Program-made: the position numbers and the translations under genes
Notes under the pieces: generated by a model
The model's database searches: none
Seen by the model: only the letters and a program-made list of their open reading frames with translations
What the model was told of the DNA's origin: nothing
In this document: piece by piece, positions 16,573 through 25,804 of the stretch
How the letters are laid out: each line of letters starts with the position of its first letter
How positions within the stretch are numbered: position 1 is the first letter of the stretch
NCBI GenBank assembly: GCA_004554395.1
Contig: SFMP01000117.1
Location: 1-35,023, forward strand
DNA length: 35,023 nucleotides
Reading direction: 5' to 3'
Source of the DNA: Myxococcales bacterium
Lineage (GTDB): Bacteria; Myxococcota_A; Bradymonadia; UBA4248

Positions 16573-18567
16573 CTATCGATTGCGAATCTTCGATGATTCG
16601 ACGCGCCCGACGAGCTTCTTGATGAGTCGATCGTTTTCTTCGCCCATAATCGACAACGCATCGTCGATCGGCATGTGTTCGAGCTCATCGAGCCGAATGA
16701 CTTTTTCTTCGACGTTAAAATCGTCGCAAAATATCAATATGCGCTTTGCATACGGCGTGTTCGTCAACGTGAGCTGGAGCAACTCTAGAGCCTGAGCTCG
16801 CGTCGATGCCCGTGCCGACGATAGCGACTGGAATATCGTCTGAATCATATCGCGCCGATAAACCGCCATCAACGCCTTGAATATCCGATATATCGCTGCA
16901 TCGTAGAGCGACTGCAAAGCATCGATAACTTCGACGAGTTTGAATCCCGATTTGTCGTCACTTCTATCGTCCAAAGGCGCTGCATCTAATTCAGCATTCT
17001 GTTCCGATTCTGCATTTTCTTCAACCGATTCGCCAATCTCTCCAAAATCGTTCAAATTCTGGAGCACAACGAGGGACGCCTGAGCGAGTCGTACTTCGTG
17101 AGCCACACAAGCCATGGCGCAACGTTGGATATTGCTATGCGTCTTGATATCTTCGCTTCGCGCAATCAATATGGCGTCGAGCGTCGCCTCGCGGACCATT
17201 GGCGAATCATCCATCAGCATATTGGGGTCGTACGAAATCGGCCCATCGCTCGGCGATGTCACGGCCAACGACGCCGACAACGTCCGTCCATCGTCGCTGC
17301 CGCTCCCGAGTTTGAGCTGCTTAAACAAATGATCGACCGAAAACCGATTCAAATCTCGAACGAAATACATCGTCACGCCAATGACGGGGATGAGCAAGAG
17401 CGGCGTATATTCGTAACTCATATAGGGCACGACGAGATTGAGCAAAAGCCCTGCACTAATCCCGCCGAGCGGATTCATCACGCCCTTAAAGACGACTTTT
17501 GCGCGATTGCGTAACAGGCGTGGCAAACTCGATATTGCGATTTCTCGCGCCGAATCCTGAACCGTAAACCGCATGGCAACGTCGACAAAGCGCAACGCCA
17601 CGACACAAAATGCACTATAGACGAAGACAAATGGCGCCGTAAACACGAGCAATACGGCAGGCGTTAGCACAAATAGCGTACGCGTCTTGAACCGCATCAA
17701 AAACTGTGACAAAAGCGTCAACTGTACGATCAAATTAAACGTATTCGAGACGGCATTAAAGTGACCATAAAATATGGCGATTCCCTCGCGGTCGAAATTC
17801 GTCTGCAAATACTGCTTAAGTACGAAGTCGATGATATTCGTCGCCAAAGCCGTCAAAAAGAAGATAAACGACAAATTCTTGAGCAACGGCGATCGAATAA
17901 TATCGCGTGCTGCGTACAAAAAGTCGTCGCGCAATCGGCGTTTGCCTTCACTCGTCACAGAAAATTGCGTCTTTTCCTGTCTTCGTCGAAGTCTCAACCC
18001 AATCACGGGTATCGTCATGATGCAAAACGTCAAGCAATCGGCAATGGGGAGCGCGGCTATCCCAAATCCGTGGATCATCGACGGAATGACACAGCCGGCG
18101 GCAATGCCGCCGAGCGTCGATGCCGCACACACGAGATTGAAAAGGCGCCGTCCTTGACGTGCATCGAATGCATCGCCAATGGCACTCCAAACGATGATAT
18201 TGCCAAGCGCTGGAGCCGTAATCAAAAACGTCGCATACGACAAAATAGCCGCGTGCCCCGTAAAATGGACAAATCGAAACGCCACGGCACCGAGCGCCGA
18301 AAGGACGAGAAAAGCCAAATTCAGCTTCGTCGCCGATACGACGCGCAAGAGCTGGAAGTAGATGAGCGAAACGCACATCAACGCCAAACTCGACAAAATA
18401 AAGAAATTGGCGACGTTGATTTCTGGGCGCGCAGATAAAAGTATGGCGTCGCTCAGAGTGCGCCCCAAGACGACGCTAGCCACCGACGAAAACGTGCCCA
18501 ATGCCGCCATGAAAAGCGGGAACGCCTCTCCTTTTCGAATATCAAAAAAACGAGATTCCCGAATCAC
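16573..18567 (-). CDS. ATP/ADP-translocase-like (TLC/NTT) membrane protein with C-terminal helical repeat region
   Basis: 664 aa, GTG start at 18567 without a strong ribosome binding site. About 11-12 hydrophobic helices span residues 15-420. The N-terminal pattern, 'GEAFPLFMAALGTFSSVASVVLGRTLSDAILLS', recalls the NTT/TLC carriers (which exchange nucleotides) and related bacterial MFS-like proteins. After residue 440 there is a soluble tail: a Ser/Asp linker, HEAT-like helices ('MVREATLDAILIAR', 'SSARASTRAQALELLQLTL'), and an acidic low-complexity insert at about 525-555. TLC proteins with HEAT repeats are known in free-living bacteria, where substrate is mostly unproven. It follows two tandem terminators, so it must have its own promoter in a very short gap. 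Confidence 0.75.
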   Translation of the reverse strand: MIRESRFFDIRKGEAFPLFMAALGTFSSVASVVLGRTLSDAILLSARPEINVANFFILSSLALMCVSLIYFQLLRVVSATKLNLAFLVLSALGAVAFRFVHFTGHAAILSYATFLITAPALGNIIVWSAIGDAFDARQGRRLFNLVCAASTLGGIAAGCVIPSMIHGFGIAALPIADCLTFCIMTIPVIGLRLRRRQEKTQFSVTSEGKRRLRDDFLYAARDIIRSPLLKNLSFIFFLTALATNIIDFVLKQYLQTNFDREGIAIFYGHFNAVSNTFNLIVQLTLLSQFLMRFKTRTLFVLTPAVLLVFTAPFVFVYSAFCVVALRFVDVAMRFTVQDSAREIAISSLPRLLRNRAKVVFKGVMNPLGGISAGLLLNLVVPYMSYEYTPLLLIPVIGVTMYFVRDLNRFSVDHLFKQLKLGSGSDDGRTLSASLAVTSPSDGPISYDPNMLMDDSPMVREATLDAILIARSEDIKTHSNIQRCAMACVAHEVRLAQASLVVLQNLNDFGEIGESVEENAESEQNAELDAAPLDDRSDDKSGFKLVEVIDALQSLYDAAIYRIFKALMAVYRRDMIQTIFQSLSSARASTRAQALELLQLTLTNTPYAKRILIFCDDFNVEEKVIRLDELEHMPIDDALSIMGEENDRLIKKLVGRVESSKIRNR

Positions 18568-18604
18568 TTCGAACCAAATTCAGATGAAATATGCGTAAAA
18601 ACAC

Positions 18605-18657
18605 AAAAAAAGCCTTACACGGCTTTATGCGAAAAAAGGCGCGGCAATGCCGCGCCT
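18605..18657 (-). terminator. Two tandem Rho-independent terminators for the outer-membrane gene
   Basis: On the minus strand the first hairpin (18637-18657, arms GGCGCGGC/GCCGCGCC, loop ATT) is followed by six T. The second (18609-18626, AAAGCC/GGCTTT) is followed by a T run at 18605-18611. Both lie just past the stop codon at 18680. Confidence 0.9.
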
Positions 18658-18679
18658 CTGACGTCACCCTAATCGACGA

Positions 18680-20308
18680 TTAGAAGCGAGCTTGTGCAAA
18701 GATTCCAAGCCCGAGCACGTGCGGGTCTCGCATGTAGTATTCTGCCGTAAAATCAACAGCATCTTTCTTGCGACCGAGTTGGTTGCGATCGTAGTTGTAG
18801 TTGAGTTGAGCGATAAGGCTCATCATATCCGACAAGTCCCAACGCAATTGGAATTTGATCGAGTAGATTTCTTTCGGTTCATTGCCATTGGGGAAGGCGA
18901 TGATCGTGCTCGAATCCATGATGGCAACCGTCTGTTTACCACCGGTCAATTCGGAAGGATTGATCGTTTCGCTCACGCGACCGCGATACGAAGCAGGTTT
19001 CTGGATACCGAATTGCAACGACGGCAAGAGGTTGGCTTCTTCGATCCAGTACTCACCCTTGACGGCGAAGAGGATTTCGGGTTTCGATTCCGAATCCTTC
19101 GGAAGCGCATAGAACGGGTCGAGGCTGGGGACGTTGAAGAGGATGAAATAGAGATCGCGATAGACCAAGTCGATGTTGATCGCGAGTTTACCAATGTAGA
19201 AGTCGGCGCGGACGGCGGCGGCGAAGGCATTGACGCGTTTCGTCTCACCCAACACTTCGAAGCTAGCGAGTGTTTGCGTCAACCAGTTGCCTTCGACCGA
19301 GACGCGCCACGTGAAATCTTCGTAGTTCTTCGGTTTGCGGAGGAAGAAGTTCGAAGCTTCGAAGCTGTCGTCGTTGTTGCGATAGAGGCGATAATCGATC
19401 GATGCCTCGGGCGCAAAACCTTCCGAGAAGGCACTCACGCGAGCCGAAAGACCGCCCGAAACGACTTCTTCGCCTTGGACACCTTGTTTGGGGTTAATAC
19501 CGGAATCGAAGATACCGCCGTTGACTTCGACGCCCCACATATTGGCGACGTAACCGAGTCCGAAGATGCCGCCCCAGAAGGCGCCCAGCTCGCGGTTGGC
19601 CACGTCGTTGTTGTCTTTTGTCAAGATGATTTGACGCGTCGATTTCGCACCTGCCAATGCATAGAACCCGTCCCAATCGAAGCGGAGACGGAAGCCCGGC
19701 GTCGCAAACTGCGATTTCTGCGATGTAAAGATCTTATTTCCACCCCAAGAAAGGTCATACGTATAACCCGCGCGGAAGCGGTCGGCATTCGTCGGGAAGA
19801 ACGTCAATTCGAGTTGGCGATCCGAATCGAGCGTATGCCCCGTCTTCTCATCAACCGTCACATCGGTGAACGAATAACGCGCACGCAAATACGAACCGGC
19901 GTCGCGAATCTTGATATCGCTCGTCGAAAACCCGTTCTCGGGTTGCGTCAAAACGGCCAAACGCGCAACAAATGCTGCATCGGTCGTGAGGTTTTTCACA
20001 AAACCCGGCATCTCTTTATACATGACGAGGTGCGTCATCGTCTCGTCACCTTCGTCTTGGCTGTTTAAGCTCTCGAACGGATAGCGAATGCCATTGCGCG
20101 CGCCCATATCGAATTCGGGGCTGTTGATAAGCGATTCACCAGGGTCCGAAAGCAAGTTGTCGTCGCTCATGACGAAACTCAACCGCGTATCGATAAAATC
20201 ACCTGCTACTGCCGTCGCAGGAGCGATGGTGGCAAATGCCAAAAGACCGGCCATCAGCGAGCGAAAGCCGTTAAATCTATGACCGTTGTGAGAGAATCTC
20301 GATTGCAT
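18680..20308 (-). CDS. Outer-membrane beta-barrel protein of unknown function
   Basis: 542 aa; AGGAG lies eight bases before the ATG. The signal peptide runs to about residue 36 ('ATAVAG' before 'DFIDT'). The mature chain is rich in alternating aromatic/hydrophobic strands ('RLRFDWDGFYALAG', 'YSIKFQLRWDLSDM', 'SLIAQLNYNYDRN') and ends 'GLGIFAQARF', with the C-terminal Phe recognised by the BAM machinery. This supports an integral outer-membrane barrel of roughly 20 or more strands. The family is not recognised; no TonB box or plug is seen. It is the third gene after the 5'-nucleotidase and OB-lipoprotein genes on the same strand, so a role in uptake or release of their substrates or products is possible. 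Confidence 0.85.
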   Translation of the reverse strand: MQSRFSHNGHRFNGFRSLMAGLLAFATIAPATAVAGDFIDTRLSFVMSDDNLLSDPGESLINSPEFDMGARNGIRYPFESLNSQDEGDETMTHLVMYKEMPGFVKNLTTDAAFVARLAVLTQPENGFSTSDIKIRDAGSYLRARYSFTDVTVDEKTGHTLDSDRQLELTFFPTNADRFRAGYTYDLSWGGNKIFTSQKSQFATPGFRLRFDWDGFYALAGAKSTRQIILTKDNNDVANRELGAFWGGIFGLGYVANMWGVEVNGGIFDSGINPKQGVQGEEVVSGGLSARVSAFSEGFAPEASIDYRLYRNNDDSFEASNFFLRKPKNYEDFTWRVSVEGNWLTQTLASFEVLGETKRVNAFAAAVRADFYIGKLAINIDLVYRDLYFILFNVPSLDPFYALPKDSESKPEILFAVKGEYWIEEANLLPSLQFGIQKPASYRGRVSETINPSELTGGKQTVAIMDSSTIIAFPNGNEPKEIYSIKFQLRWDLSDMMSLIAQLNYNYDRNQLGRKKDAVDFTAEYYMRDPHVLGLGIFAQARF

Positions 20309-20390
20309 GAATGCGTCTCCTGATTTAGGTGGGGGCTATCCCCAATGATATTTAATAAAGTTCAAATACTCTGAAATATGAATGGCTCTT

Positions 20391-20418
20391 GGGCGATGCG
20401 AACCCATTCGCATCACCC
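20391..20418. other. 12-bp inverted repeat upstream of the barrel gene
   Basis: GGGCGATGCGAA (20391-20402) pairs with TTCGCATCACCC (20407-20418) with one mismatch and a four-base loop. It lies in the 146-base gap between the lipoprotein and barrel genes and has no T run. It may be an operator or an mRNA-stability structure. Confidence 0.5.
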
Positions 20419-20454
20419 ATTGCATTGGCAACGTCTACGACGCCGCCTCCCTAT

Positions 20455-22353
20455 CTAATTATTCAACTCTGGCATTCTACTCGCGCAACGCGGCAATGCT
20501 GACCCCGATGCGGGGTATTGCTTGCGATAGCTCTTTTCGAACGCATCGCACGTGCACCATTCCGACGAAATCTTGCACGCTTCCAAGCATCCATCGACAC
20601 CATTATCGCTGATGCACTCTTGGAAATCGACTTGAGCATCGTAGTTAAACGCTTCATCGAAGATGAGATCGGTGCTAAAGCGCGGCTCGATGACCTTCAT
20701 GATCATGCTGTTCTTCTTGAACTTGCTCGCATAACACTCGGTATTTGAATTTGCGCCCGAGCACCCCGGCAAAACTTGCTTGAGGTTACCCGTCAGGCGT
20801 AGCAAATGCCGCTCCGGACAACGCACCATGCGACGCTGCGTATTGGGATCTTTCCATTCATAGCACGCATTGCACGTCATCATCGTTTTATCGGCACTCA
20901 TCTCACATCCGTGTTTCTCCCAAGCCTCATTCATGCCCTTATACGTCCACCGCTCCGACGTAATGTCGAATCCATTGATGAGCGACGAACTCGCAACCGA
21001 AAGCTCGCCATTGCCATCGAGCGTCCAGCCTCGCCACTGATCATAGCTCGACAAGCTCGAGAGCTCCGTACAACGATCGTTGCCCGTACACGTGTTACGG
21101 CACGTCGCCTCGGCTGTACCCGTCTCGATCTTGAGGTTGCCGTTGTCGTCGCAATCGATGAACTCCGTCGAAAGACGAATGTTCTGGACAGTAACAACCG
21201 ACGACTCCAACGCTTCGATATTCGCCGTATTCTCAAGGCTAAAGAACGACGGATTCGTAATCGCATAGGGCTCGGGCGGAGAAACATACCCAAAGGCCTT
21301 CTTATCCTCTTTCGTCCATTTTTCCAGCTCTTCTTTGCTGAAATACGTCGACGAACAGTCGATGAGTGCATGTTTCGCCTCGAGCTCTTCTTCCGTACAA
21401 GCACGAGCCTCGCCCGTGATGCGGTCGATACAGCTCTCAATACCCAACTCGCCATCTTCAGGTGCCGGATCGATGTCTTCGGCCGTCGATTGCTCTTTAT
21501 TTTGGATACCCCACGACGGGAACTGCAACTGCGTCATACCCGTAAACTCGGCAATACCACCCGAGACTTCACAAACTCGATCGCCAATCGCGACTCGACC
21601 AGGTTGCGAAAACGTAAAGATGAAGATCGAGTTGTAATCCGTATCGCCCTTATCCGTAATATAAAATCCCGTCGATACGACGTTCGTCACGACGAGGTCG
21701 TGACCAGGCAATCCCCTGATCTGACCATACTCATAGAGCAACGGCGAACTACCATCGGGACGATCCGGATTGTATTGGATCATGCGAATCGTCTGCGGTT
21801 CGAAGACGAACTCTTGCGACGTTCCCGACGCATACGAAGGCTCGCATCCCAAGCCATTCTCCGTAAATTTGTTATTCGGACAAACTGGATTGTCCATATT
21901 GAGCGGACGAACCTCGGTATCTTCGACCCAGATACGAGCCGTACCAAACGCATAACGAATGGCTAGATCATTGATTTCGGCAACGCCGTTTTTAAACGTA
22001 ATCGTCTCGCTGCTCAATTTGCCCGGCTCTACCGATAATTTCACCGTTTCGTTATACGCATCGCGAGCTATCCCCGTTTCGGGATCGACGCTACCATCGA
22101 GCACGTTGCCGTTGATATCGACAGCCCATGCTTGGAGCTTGACCTTATACGCACCAGCACCAGTAAATGACGTCGGCATCTTGAGCGGATCATTCGTCGT
22201 TCCATAGCTACCACTCAAAGGCGTGGCAACGACTTTGAACGCGTGCACGCCTTCGTAGTGCGACGTCTTCTGTTCGACACACCCAAACGCTCCCGCGCTC
22301 AAGGCCAAACACGATGCCAGGATTATCGCTGAATTTCTAAACTGTCTTTTCAT
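20455..22353 (-). CDS. Cysteine-rich lipoprotein with an OB-fold domain like that of ExeM-type extracellular nucleases
   Basis: 632 aa from the ATG at 22353, preceded by AGGAGA; a longer in-frame start overlaps the upstream gene and is rejected. The lipoprotein signal ends in 'GAFGC', lipidation at Cys25. Residues about 45-175 are an Ig-like region ('VDINGNVLDGSVDPETG'). Residues about 209-290 match the OB domain that precedes the catalytic domain in ExeM/EndA-type nucleases: 'GHDLVVTNVVSTGFYITD', then 'VAIGDRVCEVSGGIAEFTG' and 'MTQLQF' (compare VxVGDxVxVxGxVxEFxGxTQL). The C-terminal 300 residues are Cys-rich, with many likely disulfides. No EEP catalytic motifs are present, so it may be a binding subunit. 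It starts 20 bases after the 5'-nucleotidase stop. Confidence 0.85.
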   Translation of the reverse strand: MKRQFRNSAIILASCLALSAGAFGCVEQKTSHYEGVHAFKVVATPLSGSYGTTNDPLKMPTSFTGAGAYKVKLQAWAVDINGNVLDGSVDPETGIARDAYNETVKLSVEPGKLSSETITFKNGVAEINDLAIRYAFGTARIWVEDTEVRPLNMDNPVCPNNKFTENGLGCEPSYASGTSQEFVFEPQTIRMIQYNPDRPDGSSPLLYEYGQIRGLPGHDLVVTNVVSTGFYITDKGDTDYNSIFIFTFSQPGRVAIGDRVCEVSGGIAEFTGMTQLQFPSWGIQNKEQSTAEDIDPAPEDGELGIESCIDRITGEARACTEEELEAKHALIDCSSTYFSKEELEKWTKEDKKAFGYVSPPEPYAITNPSFFSLENTANIEALESSVVTVQNIRLSTEFIDCDDNGNLKIETGTAEATCRNTCTGNDRCTELSSLSSYDQWRGWTLDGNGELSVASSSLINGFDITSERWTYKGMNEAWEKHGCEMSADKTMMTCNACYEWKDPNTQRRMVRCPERHLLRLTGNLKQVLPGCSGANSNTECYASKFKKNSMIMKVIEPRFSTDLIFDEAFNYDAQVDFQECISDNGVDGCLEACKISSEWCTCDAFEKSYRKQYPASGSALPRCASRMPELNN

Positions 22354-22373
22354 CGTACTTTCTCCTGACCCGA

Positions 22374-25019
22374 TTAATAGCAAGCATCATAGCCGGCAGA
22401 TTGGAGCGCTTCCATAATGGCTGGCCCATTGTCATAGCTACTCGCCGCACCACTACCCAACGCTCCGTTCTCATTATGCGGCTTTATCGGATACTGACGA
22501 CCATCGGTGCTCGCCATAAAGCAAGAAATCTCCATACAAATCGCTTCGGCTTTTGCCGTCGCCATATTGACGCATTTTTCGTATTCGCTCTCGGCGCTCA
22601 ATCCCGCACAACTCGCGTATTCGGGTTGTTCCAAAAAGCCCTTCGCGCAAATCGAGTAATCGCTATCGGTGTTGTTTTCGTCGCATAGACCAGCCGCGTA
22701 CTTCTTGCCGTGTTGATCGGTCACACCAGTCAAGTTGGCCTCGTATTGGCAAGCAAAGATATCGGCCGATGAAAACTTATAGCGACAAGGTGCGGCATAA
22801 TTCTGTGCCAGGCACGATTCAAACTGCGTCTTCTTGCTCAAACCAGCGCAACGAGAAGCCCCCGAACCATCGGTCTTCGTATCTAAATTCGACAAACAAA
22901 CTTCTTGCTCGCTGTACTTATACATCTGCTTGCACCAACGCGTCTCGAACTCGATCGTGTCGGTCTTGCACGTCTGCATACGCGTGCATTGCCCCGGATT
23001 CTGACGAATGAAATCCTTATCTTCGGCGGTCTTAGCCTCGTCCACGCACAATTCTAAACACGACTTCTCTTTCTCGATGCCATCGAGCAAGACTTCGCGC
23101 AACATAACGCCCGTTTCTTTCTGCGTCGTGTTGTATTTCAACGACGTAAAGCCCGATCCACCGTGCGCCATGTAGTTGTTCGTCGCAAACTTATAGAAAA
23201 ACTCCGGCTGCAACTTCTCTAAGCAAACTTTGTATTTGCCCAATCGCGTATCGGTGATCTGTTCGCACGACGAAACGCCCTTGTCGCTCATGTGACAATC
23301 GGCATCCGTCTCACACGTTCCGCGAACGAATTTCACGTCCTTCGCAAAGTGGACGTAATAGACGTTCTTCTCCGGATCCTTTTCGTTGCGAACATTCGGA
23401 TATTCCAGGTGACCATTCTCATCGGGCAAACAATACGTCGGCGTCGGCTTGACGTTTTCACACAAGTACTTAAACGCATCGTCGCGATATTGATATTGGA
23501 ACAAGAAACCCGCTTCCAAATAATCGTCGACGACTTTTTTCGCCGTGTGGCAGTCGAGCGAATAACGAACGCCCGAAACTTGCAACTGACTCGAACAACC
23601 GCGGTTCATCGAACGATACGAGTTGTAGTCCAACAAGCCCCAAACTTCACTACCCGACATCGTCAACGACGCAACCGAGTTCGGGAACGGGAAGACGTTA
23701 TAGAGCTGATCGTTCGTCACGGGCCCTTGCAAAACGTCGGTACGAATACCAAGCGAGTTCGTCGCACCAAAGTCGGCCTCGACGCGTTGACGCAACATCA
23801 TGGCATCGGCCAAGAAGTTGCCAAGCGGCGAGTCGTTGCCGCCCGTTCCGAAACGCTTCAACGTCTGCGGCGCATAACCGACGATGTAGCGCAGATTCAA
23901 ACGACGCGCCAACTCCAATTCATACGGTGCCATCAAAAACGTCAACTCCGCATCGTCTTTAATCGTCGAATCGATGGGAATCGGCTGATATTTGTGGCTC
24001 ACGAGCGTCAAGTCCCACGGCCGCATCTGATTCTCATCGTTGGCGTTCTTATCCTTATAAAGCTCCGGACGCACGATGTGATCGGGGTAAAATACGGAAT
24101 CGAACTTGCCGACGTATTTCATAAACGCACCCGAGTGAACGAGCGGCACCATCTTCGGACTCGATTTCCCTGCGGCATCGACGTGACCATCGGGAATGAT
24201 CTTCGGCGGATTGAGAACGACGTGCAAGTGTCCACCAAAAACGACGTCCAAGCCATCGGTCTTGCGAATCACGTCTTCGTCTTCGCCCAACCCAAGGTGC
24301 GTCACCATCGTGAGCACATTGACGTCGTCTTTGAGCAAATCGATATAGCTCTGAACGACTTGGATGTTCTCCAAAACCGTAATACCCAAGCTATTGTCGC
24401 CATACGTACTCGACGACATACTCGAGTAGTTCGCCATACCGATGACCGCCACCTTCACGCCATTGGCATTGACGATCGTATACGGACGCGCCACATCTTG
24501 CAACGGCAAATACTTATTGCCCATCGACGGCTTCCATTGGTAGTTCGCCGCCAAAATCGTAAACTGCGCCTTCGACAACTTGTCGTAGAGGTTCTCGACA
24601 CCGTGGTCGAACTCGTGGTTGCCGATGATAAACGCATCGAGACCAATGTAGTTCAAAGCAAAAATTTCGGGCTCACCGTTGTATTCGTTAAATACCGGTG
24701 CCCCTTGAAACACGTCGCCTGAATCGACGTGTAAGCTGTGTTGGGCCTTCGCGCGTATGTCGCGAATGACCGTCGCTGCACGTGCAATCCCGCCAAACGG
24801 CTCGTTCGCTTGCACCATGCCTATACGTTCGTCTGTCGCCATCAAATCCATGTCGTACGGCAAAATTCGGCTGTGAATGTCACCCGTGTGAATCACCGTT
24901 AGCCTTATTCCGCTCGAAAAATTGATGTCGTCAGTCTCCATCTCAGTCGTACAACCAGCGAGCATCCCGCCCGCCATCAGCACGACCAAAAGACCTGCCA
25001 GTTTTCTCGTTTTCAACAT
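22374..25019 (-). CDS. 5'-nucleotidase/2',3'-cyclic phosphodiesterase-family lipoprotein
   Basis: 881 aa; GGGGAG lies just before the ATG. The lipobox is LAGC with Cys23. The calcineurin-like metallophosphatase domain has all metal-site motifs: 'GDIHSR' (46-51, Asp47/His49), 'GDVFQG' (101-106), 'GNHEFD' (133-138), 'THLG' (240-243) and 'GGHLH' (262-266). The C-terminal substrate-binding domain follows ('GTGGNDSPLGNFLADAM'). The usual length is 550-700 aa; here the last 200 residues are an added Cys-rich tail, probably disulfide-bonded. The family frees phosphate and nucleosides from external nucleotides, consistent with an envelope location. It is the first gene of a three-gene minus-strand unit. 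Confidence 0.93.
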   Translation of the reverse strand: MLKTRKLAGLLVVLMAGGMLAGCTTEMETDDINFSSGIRLTVIHTGDIHSRILPYDMDLMATDERIGMVQANEPFGGIARAATVIRDIRAKAQHSLHVDSGDVFQGAPVFNEYNGEPEIFALNYIGLDAFIIGNHEFDHGVENLYDKLSKAQFTILAANYQWKPSMGNKYLPLQDVARPYTIVNANGVKVAVIGMANYSSMSSSTYGDNSLGITVLENIQVVQSYIDLLKDDVNVLTMVTHLGLGEDEDVIRKTDGLDVVFGGHLHVVLNPPKIIPDGHVDAAGKSSPKMVPLVHSGAFMKYVGKFDSVFYPDHIVRPELYKDKNANDENQMRPWDLTLVSHKYQPIPIDSTIKDDAELTFLMAPYELELARRLNLRYIVGYAPQTLKRFGTGGNDSPLGNFLADAMMLRQRVEADFGATNSLGIRTDVLQGPVTNDQLYNVFPFPNSVASLTMSGSEVWGLLDYNSYRSMNRGCSSQLQVSGVRYSLDCHTAKKVVDDYLEAGFLFQYQYRDDAFKYLCENVKPTPTYCLPDENGHLEYPNVRNEKDPEKNVYYVHFAKDVKFVRGTCETDADCHMSDKGVSSCEQITDTRLGKYKVCLEKLQPEFFYKFATNNYMAHGGSGFTSLKYNTTQKETGVMLREVLLDGIEKEKSCLELCVDEAKTAEDKDFIRQNPGQCTRMQTCKTDTIEFETRWCKQMYKYSEQEVCLSNLDTKTDGSGASRCAGLSKKTQFESCLAQNYAAPCRYKFSSADIFACQYEANLTGVTDQHGKKYAAGLCDENNTDSDYSICAKGFLEQPEYASCAGLSAESEYEKCVNMATAKAEAICMEISCFMASTDGRQYPIKPHNENGALGSGAASSYDNGPAIMEALQSAGYDACY

Positions 25020-25451
25020 CTTTCTCCCCAGGTTTCAGCCTGCTTACAGCATATCGCTACCTAACGCGACGCCGTCCCCCTACTATTCCATATTTTGCAA
25101 ACTGTAAACGCCATTTTTGCAATTATCGAACGTCTCTAACACTCCACCATAACTCATTGTTTTTACTGCATTATTTTCAATCTCAATCGGTGCCATTTGT
25201 CACACTTACACCTACATTTTGCACTATTTTGCGACATTCACACACACTCGCCTCTTCCCTTCTCAAACCGCTTATTCTTCAGCAATTTTTGATTATCTTG
25301 CATTAAATTCACCACTCGCCAGACTTTCGTACAATATTTGCATTTTTCATACTTTTTCCCAACACAACCGAATTTCGCACACACGCCTTCGCTCCTCTCA
25401 AGCTCTCAAAAACCCGCCGCCTTTTTTCTTTTCCGATGCCGATGGCTATGT
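25020..25451. other. Pyrimidine- and AT-rich intergenic stretch
   Basis: No convincing gene or terminator is seen. The stretch separates the minus-strand nucleotidase start from repeat cluster C and must hold the nucleotidase promoter. A possible minus-strand site is TTTACA near 25115 with a 17-base spacer, but the -10 box is poor. Confidence 0.4.
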
Positions 25452-25647
25452 TCGGGCTATGGCGCACAGCCGCCATACGCCCTCTGGCTACGCCTATTGC
25501 CGGCTTTGCCGTCAATACGGCTACGCTTTTTGTCGGGCTATGGCGCACAGCCGCCATACGCCCTCTGGCTACGCCTATTGCCGGCTTTGCCGTCAATACG
25601 GCTACGCTAGCGCCCTATTGCGCCAGCGCAATACGGGCGCTTTTTTT
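25452..25647. repeat. Cluster C of bulged-hairpin elements, with an 81-bp-period duplication and terminal terminator
   Basis: A 76-bp unit occurs twice, at 25452-25527 and 25533-25608. Each holds two elements of the TAT/ATAC family (25454-25482 and 25492-25521; then 25535-25563 and 25573-25602), with outer arms GGGC/GCCC and GCC/GGC. A fifth element at 25609-25641 has 7-bp arms AGCGCCC/GGGCGCT and is followed by seven T, making a strong plus-strand terminator. The extra C before the 3' arm is present in all five. The block insulates the next promoter. Confidence 0.85.
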
Positions 25648-25693
25648 GGGCTGTCGCCCCATATCGCATTTTTGCGCTTCGATTCAAAAATAC

Positions 25694-25722
25694 TAGACAA
25701 ATAATCATGATATAGGTATAAT
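25694..25722 (+). promoter_or_regulatory. Predicted sigma70 promoter for the Rpn-type nuclease gene
   Basis: TAGACA (25694-25699), a 17-base spacer and a perfect TATAAT (25717-25722). The start codon is 82 bases further on. Confidence 0.7.
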
Positions 25723-25804
25723 ATAAACACATAGGCATCTACTCGCTTCTACCTACGATGATGCACCGAGCATTAACCACAACGATATTCGCAAGGAGAC
25801 AACG

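Noticed and set aside
18692..20068. 458-aa frame on the plus strand
   Set aside because: It is antisense to the barrel gene, which has a signal peptide, ribosome site and C-terminal Phe.
23292..24722. 476-aa frame on the plus strand
   Set aside because: It is antisense to the 5'-nucleotidase, whose motifs are complete; the antisense product is Arg/Ile/Val-rich without a fold signature.
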